Origin: Neobacillus nitrireducens
GTDB lineage: Bacteria > Bacillota > Bacilli > Bacillales > Cytobacillaceae
Length of the DNA: 64,000 nucleotides
Direction of reading: 5' to 3'
NCBI RefSeq assembly: GCF_030915405.1
Contig: NZ_CP133262.1
Span: 3,410,001-3,474,000, forward strand
Part shown: in pieces, positions 57,618 to 64,000 of the stretch
How positions within the stretch are numbered: the first letter of the stretch is position 1
Layout of the letters: each line of letters opens with the position of its first letter
Position numbers and translations under genes: made by a program
The notes under the pieces: model-generated
Database searches by the model: none
What the model was told of the DNA's origin: nothing
Seen by the model: only the letters and a program-made list of their open reading frames with translations

Positions 57618-57926
57618 CTAATAGTAAGAATAAGATCCAGGATACCCATACCCATAATAAGGGGCACCGTAATCATAACCATAACCATTAGCAGTGAAAA
57701 ATGGGCGGTTAAACCATCCATCCATAAACCCGCCGAACAAAGGGGCACCGAAATGTGGTCCCCCATACCCATAGTGAAAATGGTGATAAAACCCATGAGG
57801 GTGCAGGAATATCCGTCTCGTATCATTCCCATTAACCAAGTGCTTTCTCGATGGATCCATTTCAAACCAGTTCCTTTTTATCAAAATAGTTGGCCATGTC
57901 TCCAATTCAAACTTCAACCAATCCAT
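57618..57926 (-). CDS. Gly/Tyr/His-rich protein, probable spore coat protein
   Basis: This 102-residue protein has a soluble N-terminal part and a C-terminal half rich in Gly, Tyr, Phe and His (HPHGFYHHFHYGYGG, GYGYDYGAPYYGYGYPG). Such composition is typical of spore coat and crust proteins, and it lies right after the WxQxxG-repeat gene and near cotA. ATG 57926 has no strong ribosome site; ATG at about 57860 (MDPSRKH) with AAAGGAA is an alternative. The spore role is inferred. Confidence 0.6.
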   Translation of the reverse strand: MDWLKFELETWPTILIKRNWFEMDPSRKHLVNGNDTRRIFLHPHGFYHHFHYGYGGPHFGAPLFGGFMDGWFNRPFFTANGYGYDYGAPYYGYGYPGSYSYY

Positions 57927-57931
57927 AACCG

Positions 57932-58363
57932 TTATGGAAAGAACTTGAGCGGTGCCAATTCATCCTGTTTTTCCTCCAGAATAATTTGCGTACCTGCGTT
58001 TGCTTCTAATAAAGTCCCTAAGGTTTGGAGCCAATCTCCCACATTGGTGATTTCCTGCGCCTCCAACGTGATCTCTTCCTCATCCGATACAATTTGTTGC
58101 GTCGTACCATAACCTTCTAAAAATTGCCCCAAGGTTTGAATCCATGCTCCCAGTAATATCTGTTGTTCATTGGCATCCGATCGGACTTCTTCACTAACCA
58201 ACATAATCTTTGATAAATAATATGCCTCCATGATTTGGCCAATAAATTGAATCCAGACCGCAATGGAAACTTGCTTTTCAAGCTGTAAAAGCACTTCTTC
58301 ATTGTCAGAATGACTATTTTCCTTGGCTGCCTTTGTATTTTCTGTTTGAGCATTCACTGTCAT
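57932..58363 (-). CDS. Protein with three WxQxxGxxLE repeats, spore-associated candidate
   Basis: This 143-residue protein contains three copies of a unit of about 40 residues: VWIQFIGQIMEAYYLSKIM, AWIQTLGQFLEGYGTTQQI and DWLQTLGTLLEANAGTQII, each followed by an acidic stretch. The DUF6944-like repeat family is common in Bacillus, of unknown function. GGGGTGA abuts ATG 58363. The next gene starts 5 nt after its stop, so the two form an operon, lying next to cotA. Confidence 0.65.
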   Translation of the reverse strand: MTVNAQTENTKAAKENSHSDNEEVLLQLEKQVSIAVWIQFIGQIMEAYYLSKIMLVSEEVRSDANEQQILLGAWIQTLGQFLEGYGTTQQIVSDEEEITLEAQEITNVGDWLQTLGTLLEANAGTQIILEEKQDELAPLKFFP

Positions 58364-58426
58364 TCACCCCACTTTATATATCCTTATGCAAGGATCGAGG
58401 GGAATGCCTATAAAAAAAATGGCCAG

Positions 58427-59959
58427 TTACCGGATCACGATAAATGGCCGCATCATCTCATAATCCTCATGCTCCAGCATATGACAGTGCCAGACATACA
58501 AGCCTGTAAACGGACCAAACCTCATAATCATTCGCGTCACTTGCTTCGGATCGGCGCGAACGGTATCTTTCCAGCCGCGTTCGTGCGGTTCGGGCGGATG
58601 CGCCGGCCCCGTATAGTGGATCGTTTTCTCCTTTTTATACCTATCCACATCAAAATCCCTGCGGTCTAACACTTGAAAATCAATTAAGTGAATGTGAATC
58701 GGGTGGGAATCCGTAGTTAAGTTAATCAAATACCATATTTCCGTCGAGCCCAATTTTGGATTTTCAGAGATGGGTGCATCCCACGACTTGTTATCAAGCA
58801 GCATCCATTCCCGGCCGTACGAATCCATCTTGTCATCTAACGTGAGAAATCGTGACCTGGAAGATGACTGTTCATGAAGCCTCGGAACAGGCATCAGAAA
58901 CGCAGGAATCATACTCGTATCCACACGAGCCAAGGGAAGTACCACTTGAAACTGCATCACCGTGCCCGTATCTTCACCCACCGGCTTTCCCGCTGGAAAA
59001 GCAGCAGGCGCATCATTTTTCATAATAATATGTTTGCCCTCAAGATTCGTGAAATCAATAATCACCTCAGCCCGTTCAGCCGGCGACAACAGGATTTCAT
59101 TCACACCCACCGGCTCCTGCATGAAACCCCGTTCCGTCGCAATCAAATACATCCGTGGCCCCGAATCCAGCTTCAGCCTAAAAAAACGACTATTGGCGGC
59201 GTTGAGGAGCCGAAATCGATATTTACGCGGTTCCACTTTTAAAAAGGGAAAGACCTTGCCATTCACCAACAGCATATCCCCAAAAAACTCCGGAACAATC
59301 GACGTTTCCAGTCCAGGGACAGGTTTTTTGGGCTGTTTCGGGTAAAAAAGCGACCCATCTGGATGGAACGTCTTATCTTGAATCATCAGCGGGACCTCAT
59401 ATTTCCCACTTGGTAAATTCAATGACCGCTCCCGCTGATCTCGGATCAAATAGAATCCTGCTAAGCCCGCATACATATTAAGCCTCGTGATCCCGAGGGC
59501 ATGGTCGTGATACCAAAGGGTGCAGGCACGCTGACAATTATCATAGCGAGAAACCTGCTTCCGAAAATAAGGACCCACCTTTTCAAAGCCCTTCGTAAAC
59601 CAGGCCTCGGGGTAGCCATCACTCTCCCATTCCACACACGCCCCGTGAACATGAACCACCGCCCGGACCTCCGGCACATCCTTATGGGCGCCATGTACCG
59701 AATAATCCACTGGCAAAAAATGTTGAGCCGGCAAATCATTGATCCATTTGATATACACCTTTTCATCACTTTCGACCTCCAGCGTTGGGCCCGGATAGCC
59801 GCCTTCAAAGCCCCACACTGTCGTTTCCTTCAAGTCACGATGGAAGGAATGCTTACATTCCGTCATCTTCACCTCATAATAACTAGAGGCCGCATCCCTC
59901 CACCGGGGCTTTAAAATCGCAGGAATCGGCAGTTCATCCACAAACTTAGCGAGCTTCAT
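58427..59959 (-). CDS. cotA: Spore coat laccase CotA (multicopper oxidase)
   Basis: CotA (510 residues) is the outer-coat laccase that makes brown pigment and has bilirubin oxidase activity. All four copper motifs are present: VVHVHGACV, LWYHDHALG, HPIHIHLIDF and VWHCHMLEHEDYEMM (type 1 Met as last residue). Length is close to the B. subtilis protein (513). GGGAGGAGGG precedes ATG 59959. A SigE-like promoter lies 40 bp upstream; B. subtilis cotA uses SigK, so timing may differ. Confidence 0.96.
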   Translation of the reverse strand: MKLAKFVDELPIPAILKPRWRDAASSYYEVKMTECKHSFHRDLKETTVWGFEGGYPGPTLEVESDEKVYIKWINDLPAQHFLPVDYSVHGAHKDVPEVRAVVHVHGACVEWESDGYPEAWFTKGFEKVGPYFRKQVSRYDNCQRACTLWYHDHALGITRLNMYAGLAGFYLIRDQRERSLNLPSGKYEVPLMIQDKTFHPDGSLFYPKQPKKPVPGLETSIVPEFFGDMLLVNGKVFPFLKVEPRKYRFRLLNAANSRFFRLKLDSGPRMYLIATERGFMQEPVGVNEILLSPAERAEVIIDFTNLEGKHIIMKNDAPAAFPAGKPVGEDTGTVMQFQVVLPLARVDTSMIPAFLMPVPRLHEQSSSRSRFLTLDDKMDSYGREWMLLDNKSWDAPISENPKLGSTEIWYLINLTTDSHPIHIHLIDFQVLDRRDFDVDRYKKEKTIHYTGPAHPPEPHERGWKDTVRADPKQVTRMIMRFGPFTGLYVWHCHMLEHEDYEMMRPFIVIR

Positions 59960-59999
59960 AGGTCCGTACCCTCCTCCCTCGGAAAATTATCATCATAGT

Positions 60000-60030
60000 A
60001 ATGTATGAAACAGAAATCGAAAATATATTA
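60000..60030 (-). promoter_or_regulatory. SigE-like promoter of cotA
   Basis: On the minus strand CATACATT (60000-60007) and AATATATT (about 60022-60029) are 14 bp apart, close to the SigE -10 and -35 consensus. CATACATTA also fits the SigK -10 (CATANNNTA), but no AC lies at the SigK -35. Confidence 0.45.
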
Positions 60031-60037
60031 ACATAGG

Positions 60038-60067
60038 AAAAAGGACAGGTTATTCCAACCTGTCCTT
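60038..60067 (-). terminator. Terminator after the YjcZ gene
   Basis: On the minus strand GGACAGGTT pairs with AACCTGTCC around a 5-nt loop, followed by TTTTT. It separates the small peptide gene from the cotA promoter. Confidence 0.85.
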
Positions 60068-60087
60068 CATTCCTTTCCAATCCTAAA

Positions 60088-60201
60088 TTAGTAGCCGCTC
60101 ATTAAAGAAGCGCCAACAATGATCAACAAAATGAAAAGTACAACGATTAAGACAAAGCTGTTACCGCCGCCATAACCGCCGCCGCCGTATCCGTAGCCCA
60201 T
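60088..60201 (-). CDS. YjcZ-family sporulation peptide
   Basis: A 37-residue peptide: a Gly/Tyr-rich start ([15 protein letters not shown]) and one hydrophobic helix ([18 protein letters not shown]), ending MSGY. This is the YjcZ/CotM-like family pattern of short sporulation peptides. GGTGGTGA lies upstream of ATG 60201, and a terminator follows. It is adjacent to cotA on the same strand, supporting a spore function. Confidence 0.85.
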   Translation of the reverse strand: MGYGYGGGGYGGGNSFVLIVVLFILLIIVGASLMSGY

Positions 60202-60361
60202 ACATGATTCACCACCTTATACCACTTTTAGGATGCCAACAACCATCCCACAAATAGTATATTTTTTCCAGAACAACATGATTGGACAAGTTCATATTTC
60301 CTATAAAAATCCGCAATTATCTCAGAAAATCAGGCATTTATTTTCCATAAATTGTCTAATT

Positions 60362-60454
60362 GTACAAAACCTTTAGATTTTTGTACAAAACCTATCAAAA
60401 TTTGTACAAAAGTCTGTTGGAATTGTACAAAACACCTTGAAAATCGCACAAAAC
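60362..60454. repeat. 21-bp-period array with GTACAAAAC core (five units)
   Basis: Cores start at 60362, 60383, 60404, 60425 and 60446 (the last GCACAAAAC), 21 bp apart. The left flank (TAAATTGTCTAATTG) matches that of the array at 52608, so the two are homologous with a one-base core change. It occupies part of the gene-free stretch 60202-60739. Confidence 0.9.
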
Positions 60455-60739
60455 CATTTCTCAAACCTCTTTTTTTAAAAATGAACTCCATTCGTACTCG
60501 ACCACTCATGCCACGCCGAAACCCAATCTAGACAGCGAACAATATTCCAGCCTTAGGAAACCTAAATTTCGCATGATTCACGTTAAAGGGTTCAAAATTT
60601 TTAATGAAAGAAGGTAACTTTAGAGGTTTAGGGCTTTGAACTTATAACTGTTTTTTTATCTTTGGACAGGTAACCATACCTTGATACAAGTCCAATCATA
60701 GTTTATCTAAGAGAGGTAAAAGGGAGGTGGAGGAGGTAA

Positions 60740-61078
60740 GTGGACGGGAAGGATCATCATCAAAAAGAAAAATCGTCGAAAGAAATGGACCCCTTTTCAA
60801 GATTTATGTTTGGCAACCGCAAGTCAAGACGCTCAAACCATTCAACAGAAAGAACAGAACCAAAAGGTGATTGGTTTTTCGGACGAAGAAGAAAGAGGAT
60901 TGAAAACAAGGAAACTCAAACGACTCAAAATAAACTAGAAAACATGATGAATAATGTGGATATAGATTTGCTATTGGAAACCTATGACATCCTCGTAACA
61001 ACAACCGAACAATATAAACCGATTTTGAAAGGAATAGCTCCGTTTTTTAGTAAATTCACAAACAAATTTAAAAGGTGA
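60740..61078 (+). CDS. Hypothetical basic protein, possibly spore-associated
   Basis: This 112-residue protein is not recognised with confidence. The first 60 residues are very basic (GNRKSRRSN, FFGRRRKRIENK); the end is helical (NVDIDLLLETYDILVTTTEQYKP then FFSKFTNKFKR), vaguely like VrrA/YqfQ-type or YppG-type spore proteins. The start is GTG 60740 preceded by the overlapping sites GGGAGG and GGAGGAGG. A terminator overlaps the stop. Confidence 0.6.
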   Translation: MDGKDHHQKEKSSKEMDPFSRFMFGNRKSRRSNHSTERTEPKGDWFFGRRRKRIENKETQTTQNKLENMMNNVDIDLLLETYDILVTTTEQYKPILKGIAPFFSKFTNKFKR

Positions 61079-61107
61079 TCCAGGCTTAGTCCGCCTGGAT
61101 CTTTTTT
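61077..61107 (+). terminator. Terminator of the basic protein gene
   Basis: GATCCAGGC (61077-61085) pairs perfectly with GCCTGGATC (61093-61101), then six T. The stem begins inside the stop codon. Confidence 0.9.
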
Positions 61108-61124
61108 GCAAAAACTATTTTCTA

Positions 61125-61637
61125 TTAAAATTCCACCCCATACAACTTAAGCTCCTCCGTATCATTTGCAAGAAAGATCATCTGTTCATACTTCATGCCA
61201 ATCTTTTCAAGAAGCCGAGATGACCCCACATTATCGACGGAAGTAATCCCAACAATCCGCTTCAGTCCGATTTGATCCCTGCCAAACTCCAATGTTGCAG
61301 CGGCTGCCTCAGAACCATACCCCTTTGATTGAAACCGCCCTAAAAAAGCAAAGCCCAAATCAACATCCTCTAATCCATCCCGTTTGATCAATCCACATAG
61401 CCCAACCGGGGTCCGTTCCGCATCCTTAAGCTCCGTCAAAAAGAGACCAAAGCCTAGAAGGGAGTACATCTCCATGGGCCCGGTTACAATATAGTTTCGA
61501 GCGTCATCTAAAGTCCGCACCCCTCGGTCGCCAATGAAACGCACCCAAGAAGGATCATTCAAAAGCTCAAGAATAAACGCCGCATCATCTGGTGTTAACC
61601 AGCGGAGAATTAAATGTTCTGTTTCCATTACTTTCAA
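61125..61637 (-). CDS. GNAT-family acetyltransferase (RimJ/RimL type)
   Basis: This 170-residue protein opens METEHLILRWLTPDDAAFI and has the acetyl-CoA loop GRFQSKGYGSEAAAATLEFG, as in RimJ/RimL-type N-acetyltransferases. The substrate cannot be told. The start is probably TTG 61637, 8 nt after GAGGTG; ATG 61628 would be too far from that site. It is monocistronic. Confidence 0.85.
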   Translation of the reverse strand: MKVMETEHLILRWLTPDDAAFILELLNDPSWVRFIGDRGVRTLDDARNYIVTGPMEMYSLLGFGLFLTELKDAERTPVGLCGLIKRDGLEDVDLGFAFLGRFQSKGYGSEAAAATLEFGRDQIGLKRIVGITSVDNVGSSRLLEKIGMKYEQMIFLANDTEELKLYGVEF

Positions 61638-61818
61638 TTAAAATACACCTCATTTTAATGCTATTCATGAAAAATTCTTACTCAAGTCAAACTATATCAT
61701 GTATCCTTAAAAGGTGGAACTTTATTCCTGTGAAGGAAATATGGTGGAAAACCCTATCTTCATATAAATTGGGTGGCTCACAAAATCGAAATGATTAATA
61801 ATGAAAGGGTGAAGTTTT

Positions 61819-62283
61819 ATGAAGTCCCTGTTTATAGGTCTTATAACAGTTTTTGTTATGTTAAGTGGTTGCTCTGAAAAGAAAGAAGAAGTGGTGAAAT
61901 TCGAGGATAAAAGTTTTTCGGGCATGCTATTGATTCAAAAAACTGAAGATCAAACATCCTCTGAGGAACTGACCAAAATGGTTACAGATCAACAAAAAAT
62001 AGAAAAAATATTAACATGGGTAGAAGGTCTCAACGTTAAAAAAACGGACGCGGATTACATGTTAGCTGAAATGAAAGCTCAGGATTCCTATTCTTTCAGC
62101 TTTGCTGAAGGTGAAAAGATGGAATCCGGAAAGCCAGCTCCTTATTCCTTTGTCGTATTAAATGATGGTACCTTCATATTCACCCACAAAGATGTTAATT
62201 CCCCGCAAAAACCTCGGATGACTATTGAAAAGCATAAAGATATATTAAAGGAAATGAAAGATCTATTAGAAATGGATTTTTAA
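61819..62283 (+). CDS. Small lipoprotein
   Basis: This 154-residue protein has a signal peptide and lipobox (VMLSGC, Cys18) and then a compact mixed domain that I do not recognise (ILTWVEGLNVKKTDAD and YSFVVLNDGTFIFTH are its clearest strands). It would be anchored on the outer face of the membrane. AAAGGGTG precedes the ATG. A two-unit remnant of the GGCGGAAT array follows. Confidence 0.7.
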   Translation: MKSLFIGLITVFVMLSGCSEKKEEVVKFEDKSFSGMLLIQKTEDQTSSEELTKMVTDQQKIEKILTWVEGLNVKKTDADYMLAEMKAQDSYSFSFAEGEKMESGKPAPYSFVVLNDGTFIFTHKDVNSPQKPRMTIEKHKDILKEMKDLLEMDF

Positions 62284-62324
62284 GCCCAAGCAGTCATAAA
62301 AAAAGGTAACTTAAAAAGGGGCTT

Positions 62325-62353
62325 GGCGGAATAGTGATTCAAGTTGGCGGAAT
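62325..62353. repeat. Two-unit remnant of the GGCGGAAT array
   Basis: Cores at 62325 and 62346, 21 bp apart, preceded by AAAGGTAACTTAAAAAGGGG, the same left flank as the full arrays. The first unit is like unit 1 elsewhere, so it is a 5' truncated-length or shortened copy. Confidence 0.85.
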
Positions 62354-62471
62354 TCGCACCCTAAACTACTATTCTCCTTTCTAATAAATATACAAAAAAT
62401 TACAAGTGGCGAAATTTGGGATTAGCTTTGATATTGGTGCTGTACTAAAATGGAGGGAAGGAGTGGTAAAG

Positions 62472-62903
62472 TTGAAAGAAATTATTCTTATGCTTACTGA
62501 ACTATTAAATAATGTCCATGATTTTATAAATGTCTATGCCAACCAATCGTTAAATCTTGGTTTGAATGATAAAGACCTGCACTTTTGGATTATGGGTATC
62601 ATCGGAATCTTTGTATTTCTGATCGTCCTGATCATATCTAAATTCATATCTAAAATGCCCTATGGGATCACTATCCTATCATTTCTCTACACGTTTACCT
62701 TCATGGTCGTTTTAGTATTTGCTATCGAAATACAGCAAGCAATCACGAATCGAGGCAACATGGAATTCCAAGATGCGATTGTCGGATTATGGGGTTACGT
62801 AGCATTTTTCCTAGCATTCGCCATCATTGGATTTGCCTTCCTCACTGCTAAAAGACTTATAACGACCCTCTTAAAAAAAGATTCTAATAAAAAGACTTAC
62901 TAA
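62472..62903 (+). CDS. Membrane protein with three helices, unknown
   Basis: This 143-residue protein has hydrophobic segments at about residues 41-60 (WIMGIIGIFVFLIVLIISKF), 68-90 and 107-130. It has no recognised motif. I chose TTG 62472, 8 nt after AAGGAG; a GTG at 62463 abuts the site and an earlier frame has no site. It lies alone between a lipoprotein gene and a toxin-antitoxin pair. Confidence 0.6.
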   Translation: MKEIILMLTELLNNVHDFINVYANQSLNLGLNDKDLHFWIMGIIGIFVFLIVLIISKFISKMPYGITILSFLYTFTFMVVLVFAIEIQQAITNRGNMEFQDAIVGLWGYVAFFLAFAIIGFAFLTAKRLITTLLKKDSNKKTY

Positions 62904-63053
62904 ATAATCCACTTTAATTAAGCATATGGTGCTTTTTTAACAATATCACACCGCTAGATGCATCCAACAACAGCTAGGGGTATTTTTTTAGCCGACAAAG
63001 TATTTACGGTTACTGGAAATACACTAAATAATGAGGTTCCGTTGTGTGAAAAT

Positions 63054-63094
63054 TAACATTAGTGTGTTATTATCGTTATAACATATTAATGTTA
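63054..63094. promoter_or_regulatory. Operator candidate of the toxin-antitoxin pair
   Basis: TAACATTA (63054-63061) and TAATGTTA (63087-63094) are inverted repeats; GTTATAAC, a perfect palindrome, lies between. They are 70 bp upstream of the antitoxin, a likely autoregulatory region. Confidence 0.5.
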
Positions 63095-63165
63095 GAACGG
63101 TTATTTTTGTTTTATTGGTTATAAACCACTAAAAAAATGTTTATAAATAGTGAGGAGGAATGATT

Positions 63166-63432
63166 ATGACGGTAACGGTGGTGAAAGAAGTGGAACGAAA
63201 GGTAACAAGAATCGGGAATAGTTTAGGGGTTACGTTTCCACAGGAAGTATTGGAACAATTGGGAATTGCCCAAGGTGATGAAGTACGTTTTGAAATAGTG
63301 AATGGTCAAGTAACCATTAAGAAAAAAGTAAGTTTAAAACTGCCGAAAGGAATTGACGAAGAATTCTTAGAGCAGATGAACGATATGATTAATGAATACG
63401 ACCAAACTTTTAAAAACTTGGTCGATAGGTAG
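63166..63432 (+). CDS. AbrB/MazE-type antitoxin
   Basis: This 88-residue protein has an N-terminal SpoVT/AbrB swapped-hairpin domain (VTRIGNSLGVTFPQEVLEQLGIAQGDEVRFEI) and an acidic C-terminal tail that would bind the toxin. I chose ATG 63166, 7 nt after GGAGG; ATG 63160 is too close. It ends 6 nt before the Doc gene, the usual antitoxin-first order. Confidence 0.88.
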   Translation: MTVTVVKEVERKVTRIGNSLGVTFPQEVLEQLGIAQGDEVRFEIVNGQVTIKKKVSLKLPKGIDEEFLEQMNDMINEYDQTFKNLVDR

Positions 63433-63438
63433 GTAATC

Positions 63439-63852
63439 ATGGATGAAATGAAATATTTAACAGAGCTTCAAATTATATTTCTGAACACTCACCAAATAAG
63501 ACTGTATTCTCCAAAAGAACCACAAGGAGTGAAGGATAAGGGTCTATTAAGTAGCGCAGTTAATCGTCCGAAGCAGAGCGCCTTTGAGGAAGATGCCTAT
63601 CCTACCATTTATGAAAAGGCAGCGGCCCTTTTTGAAAGTTTGCTAAAAAATCATTGTTTTTATAATGCAAATAAGCGAACTGCTTTTGCTAGTTTGTATA
63701 TGTTTCTAAGACAAAATAAATATAGATTAATTGTCCATCCTAAAAGGGCAGAGGATTTCTGCGTTCAAATCGTGGATCCTGAACAGTCAGATGTATCCTT
63801 TGAGGAAATTGTCTCTTGGATTCACGAATGGACGGAACCTGATAATTATTAA
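63439..63852 (+). CDS. doc: Doc-family (death on curing) toxin
   Basis: This 137-residue protein belongs to the Fic/Doc fold: the catalytic motif HCFYNANKRTAFAS (HxFxxANKR) is intact. Doc toxins phosphorylate elongation factor Tu and stop translation. It follows its antitoxin by 6 nt, so it is co-transcribed. The name rests on family; the target has not been shown here. Confidence 0.88.
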   Translation: MDEMKYLTELQIIFLNTHQIRLYSPKEPQGVKDKGLLSSAVNRPKQSAFEEDAYPTIYEKAAALFESLLKNHCFYNANKRTAFASLYMFLRQNKYRLIVHPKRAEDFCVQIVDPEQSDVSFEEIVSWIHEWTEPDNY

Positions 63853-63859
63853 TTACGCA

Positions 63860-63911
63860 GGGACGGTTCTCATGGCCCTTTTTTAATTCGTCTGACCACC
63901 AGAACCGTCCC
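63860..63911. repeat. REP-like inverted repeat GGGACGGTTCT / AGAACCGTCCC
   Basis: GGGACGGTTCT (63860-63870) and AGAACCGTCCC (63901-63911) are perfect 11-bp inverted repeats 30 bp apart, after the doc stop. T6 in the spacer may also end transcription. A related GGGACAGG..GGTCCC lies at 39780-39799. Rest of window to 64000: nothing seen. Confidence 0.8.
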
Positions 63912-64000
63912 CCCGGTCGAACCGCCCCCCTGAAAAGTTTTTCTTTCAATATAGTTTAAATTTCAATTATATGCAGAAAATAAACTGAAGTTTACTCATT

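Overview
The window is the chromosome of an endospore-forming Bacillaceae member, most like Bacillus or Neobacillus. The evidence is strong Gram-positive ribosome-binding sites with frequent TTG/GTG starts, spore genes (spoIID, spoIIQ, spoIIID, cotA, a YjcZ-type peptide), mbl, ywmB, ywpF, ywqA/ywqB, and TTG-started murA in its usual neighbourhood. The species assignment is inference.

1-19.4 kb is the energy block. The tail of an S8 secreted protease is followed by a complete F1Fo ATP synthase operon (atpZ-I-B-E-F-H-A-G-D-C, 1010-8231). An 11-subunit complex I-type operon follows (nuoA-B-C-D-H-I-J-K-L-M-N, 8813-19345); it lacks the NADH-oxidising NuoEFG module, and NuoC carries a long Ala/Lys-rich N-terminal extension. 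Both operons have a recognisable SigA-type promoter and a terminator. The first makes ATP from the proton gradient that the second builds.

19.5-33.7 kb is the cell wall and sporulation block: a DUF1146 membrane protein, ywmB, murA, spoIID, spoIIQ, a lipoprotein class B PBP, an alkyltransferase-like protein, spoIIID, mbl, an EpuA-type membrane protein with 14-residue repeats, fabZ, an Asn/Asp-rich lipoprotein, ywpF and an ssbB-type SSB.

33.7-48 kb is accessory: an XRE regulator, a coiled-coil/3D-domain secreted protein, an HxlR regulator divergent from an MFS exporter, a methyltransferase, two very small genes, a HupE/UreJ-type membrane protein, and a 2023-residue secreted multidomain PHP hydrolase with a cre-like site upstream. 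An IS3-family element (48039-49495) sits in the loop of what looks like the terminator of that giant gene.

49.5-64 kb holds ywqA (SNF2 helicase), a small RNA polymerase alpha-CTD-like gene, ywqB (SWIM zinc finger), a LysM/SH3 protein, a spore coat cluster (cotA laccase, a WxQxxG-repeat protein and a Gly/Tyr/His-rich protein), a YjcZ peptide, GNAT, lipoproteins and an AbrB/Doc toxin-antitoxin pair.

The most unusual content is non-coding. (i) Arrays with a strict 21-bp period, a conserved core of about 8-10 bp (GGCGGAAT, GAACAAAAC or GTACAAAAC) and variable spacers occur at several intergenic sites; 21 bp is two helical turns. (ii) A dispersed imperfect palindrome, GGTGCCTGACACC, occurs roughly two dozen times, including inside nuoL, ywqA and the MFS gene end. 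(iii) There are other local repeats (a 52-bp tandem, an AAATAAGCGGA palindrome family, a 13-bp tandem). No CRISPR array, rRNA or tRNA was seen.
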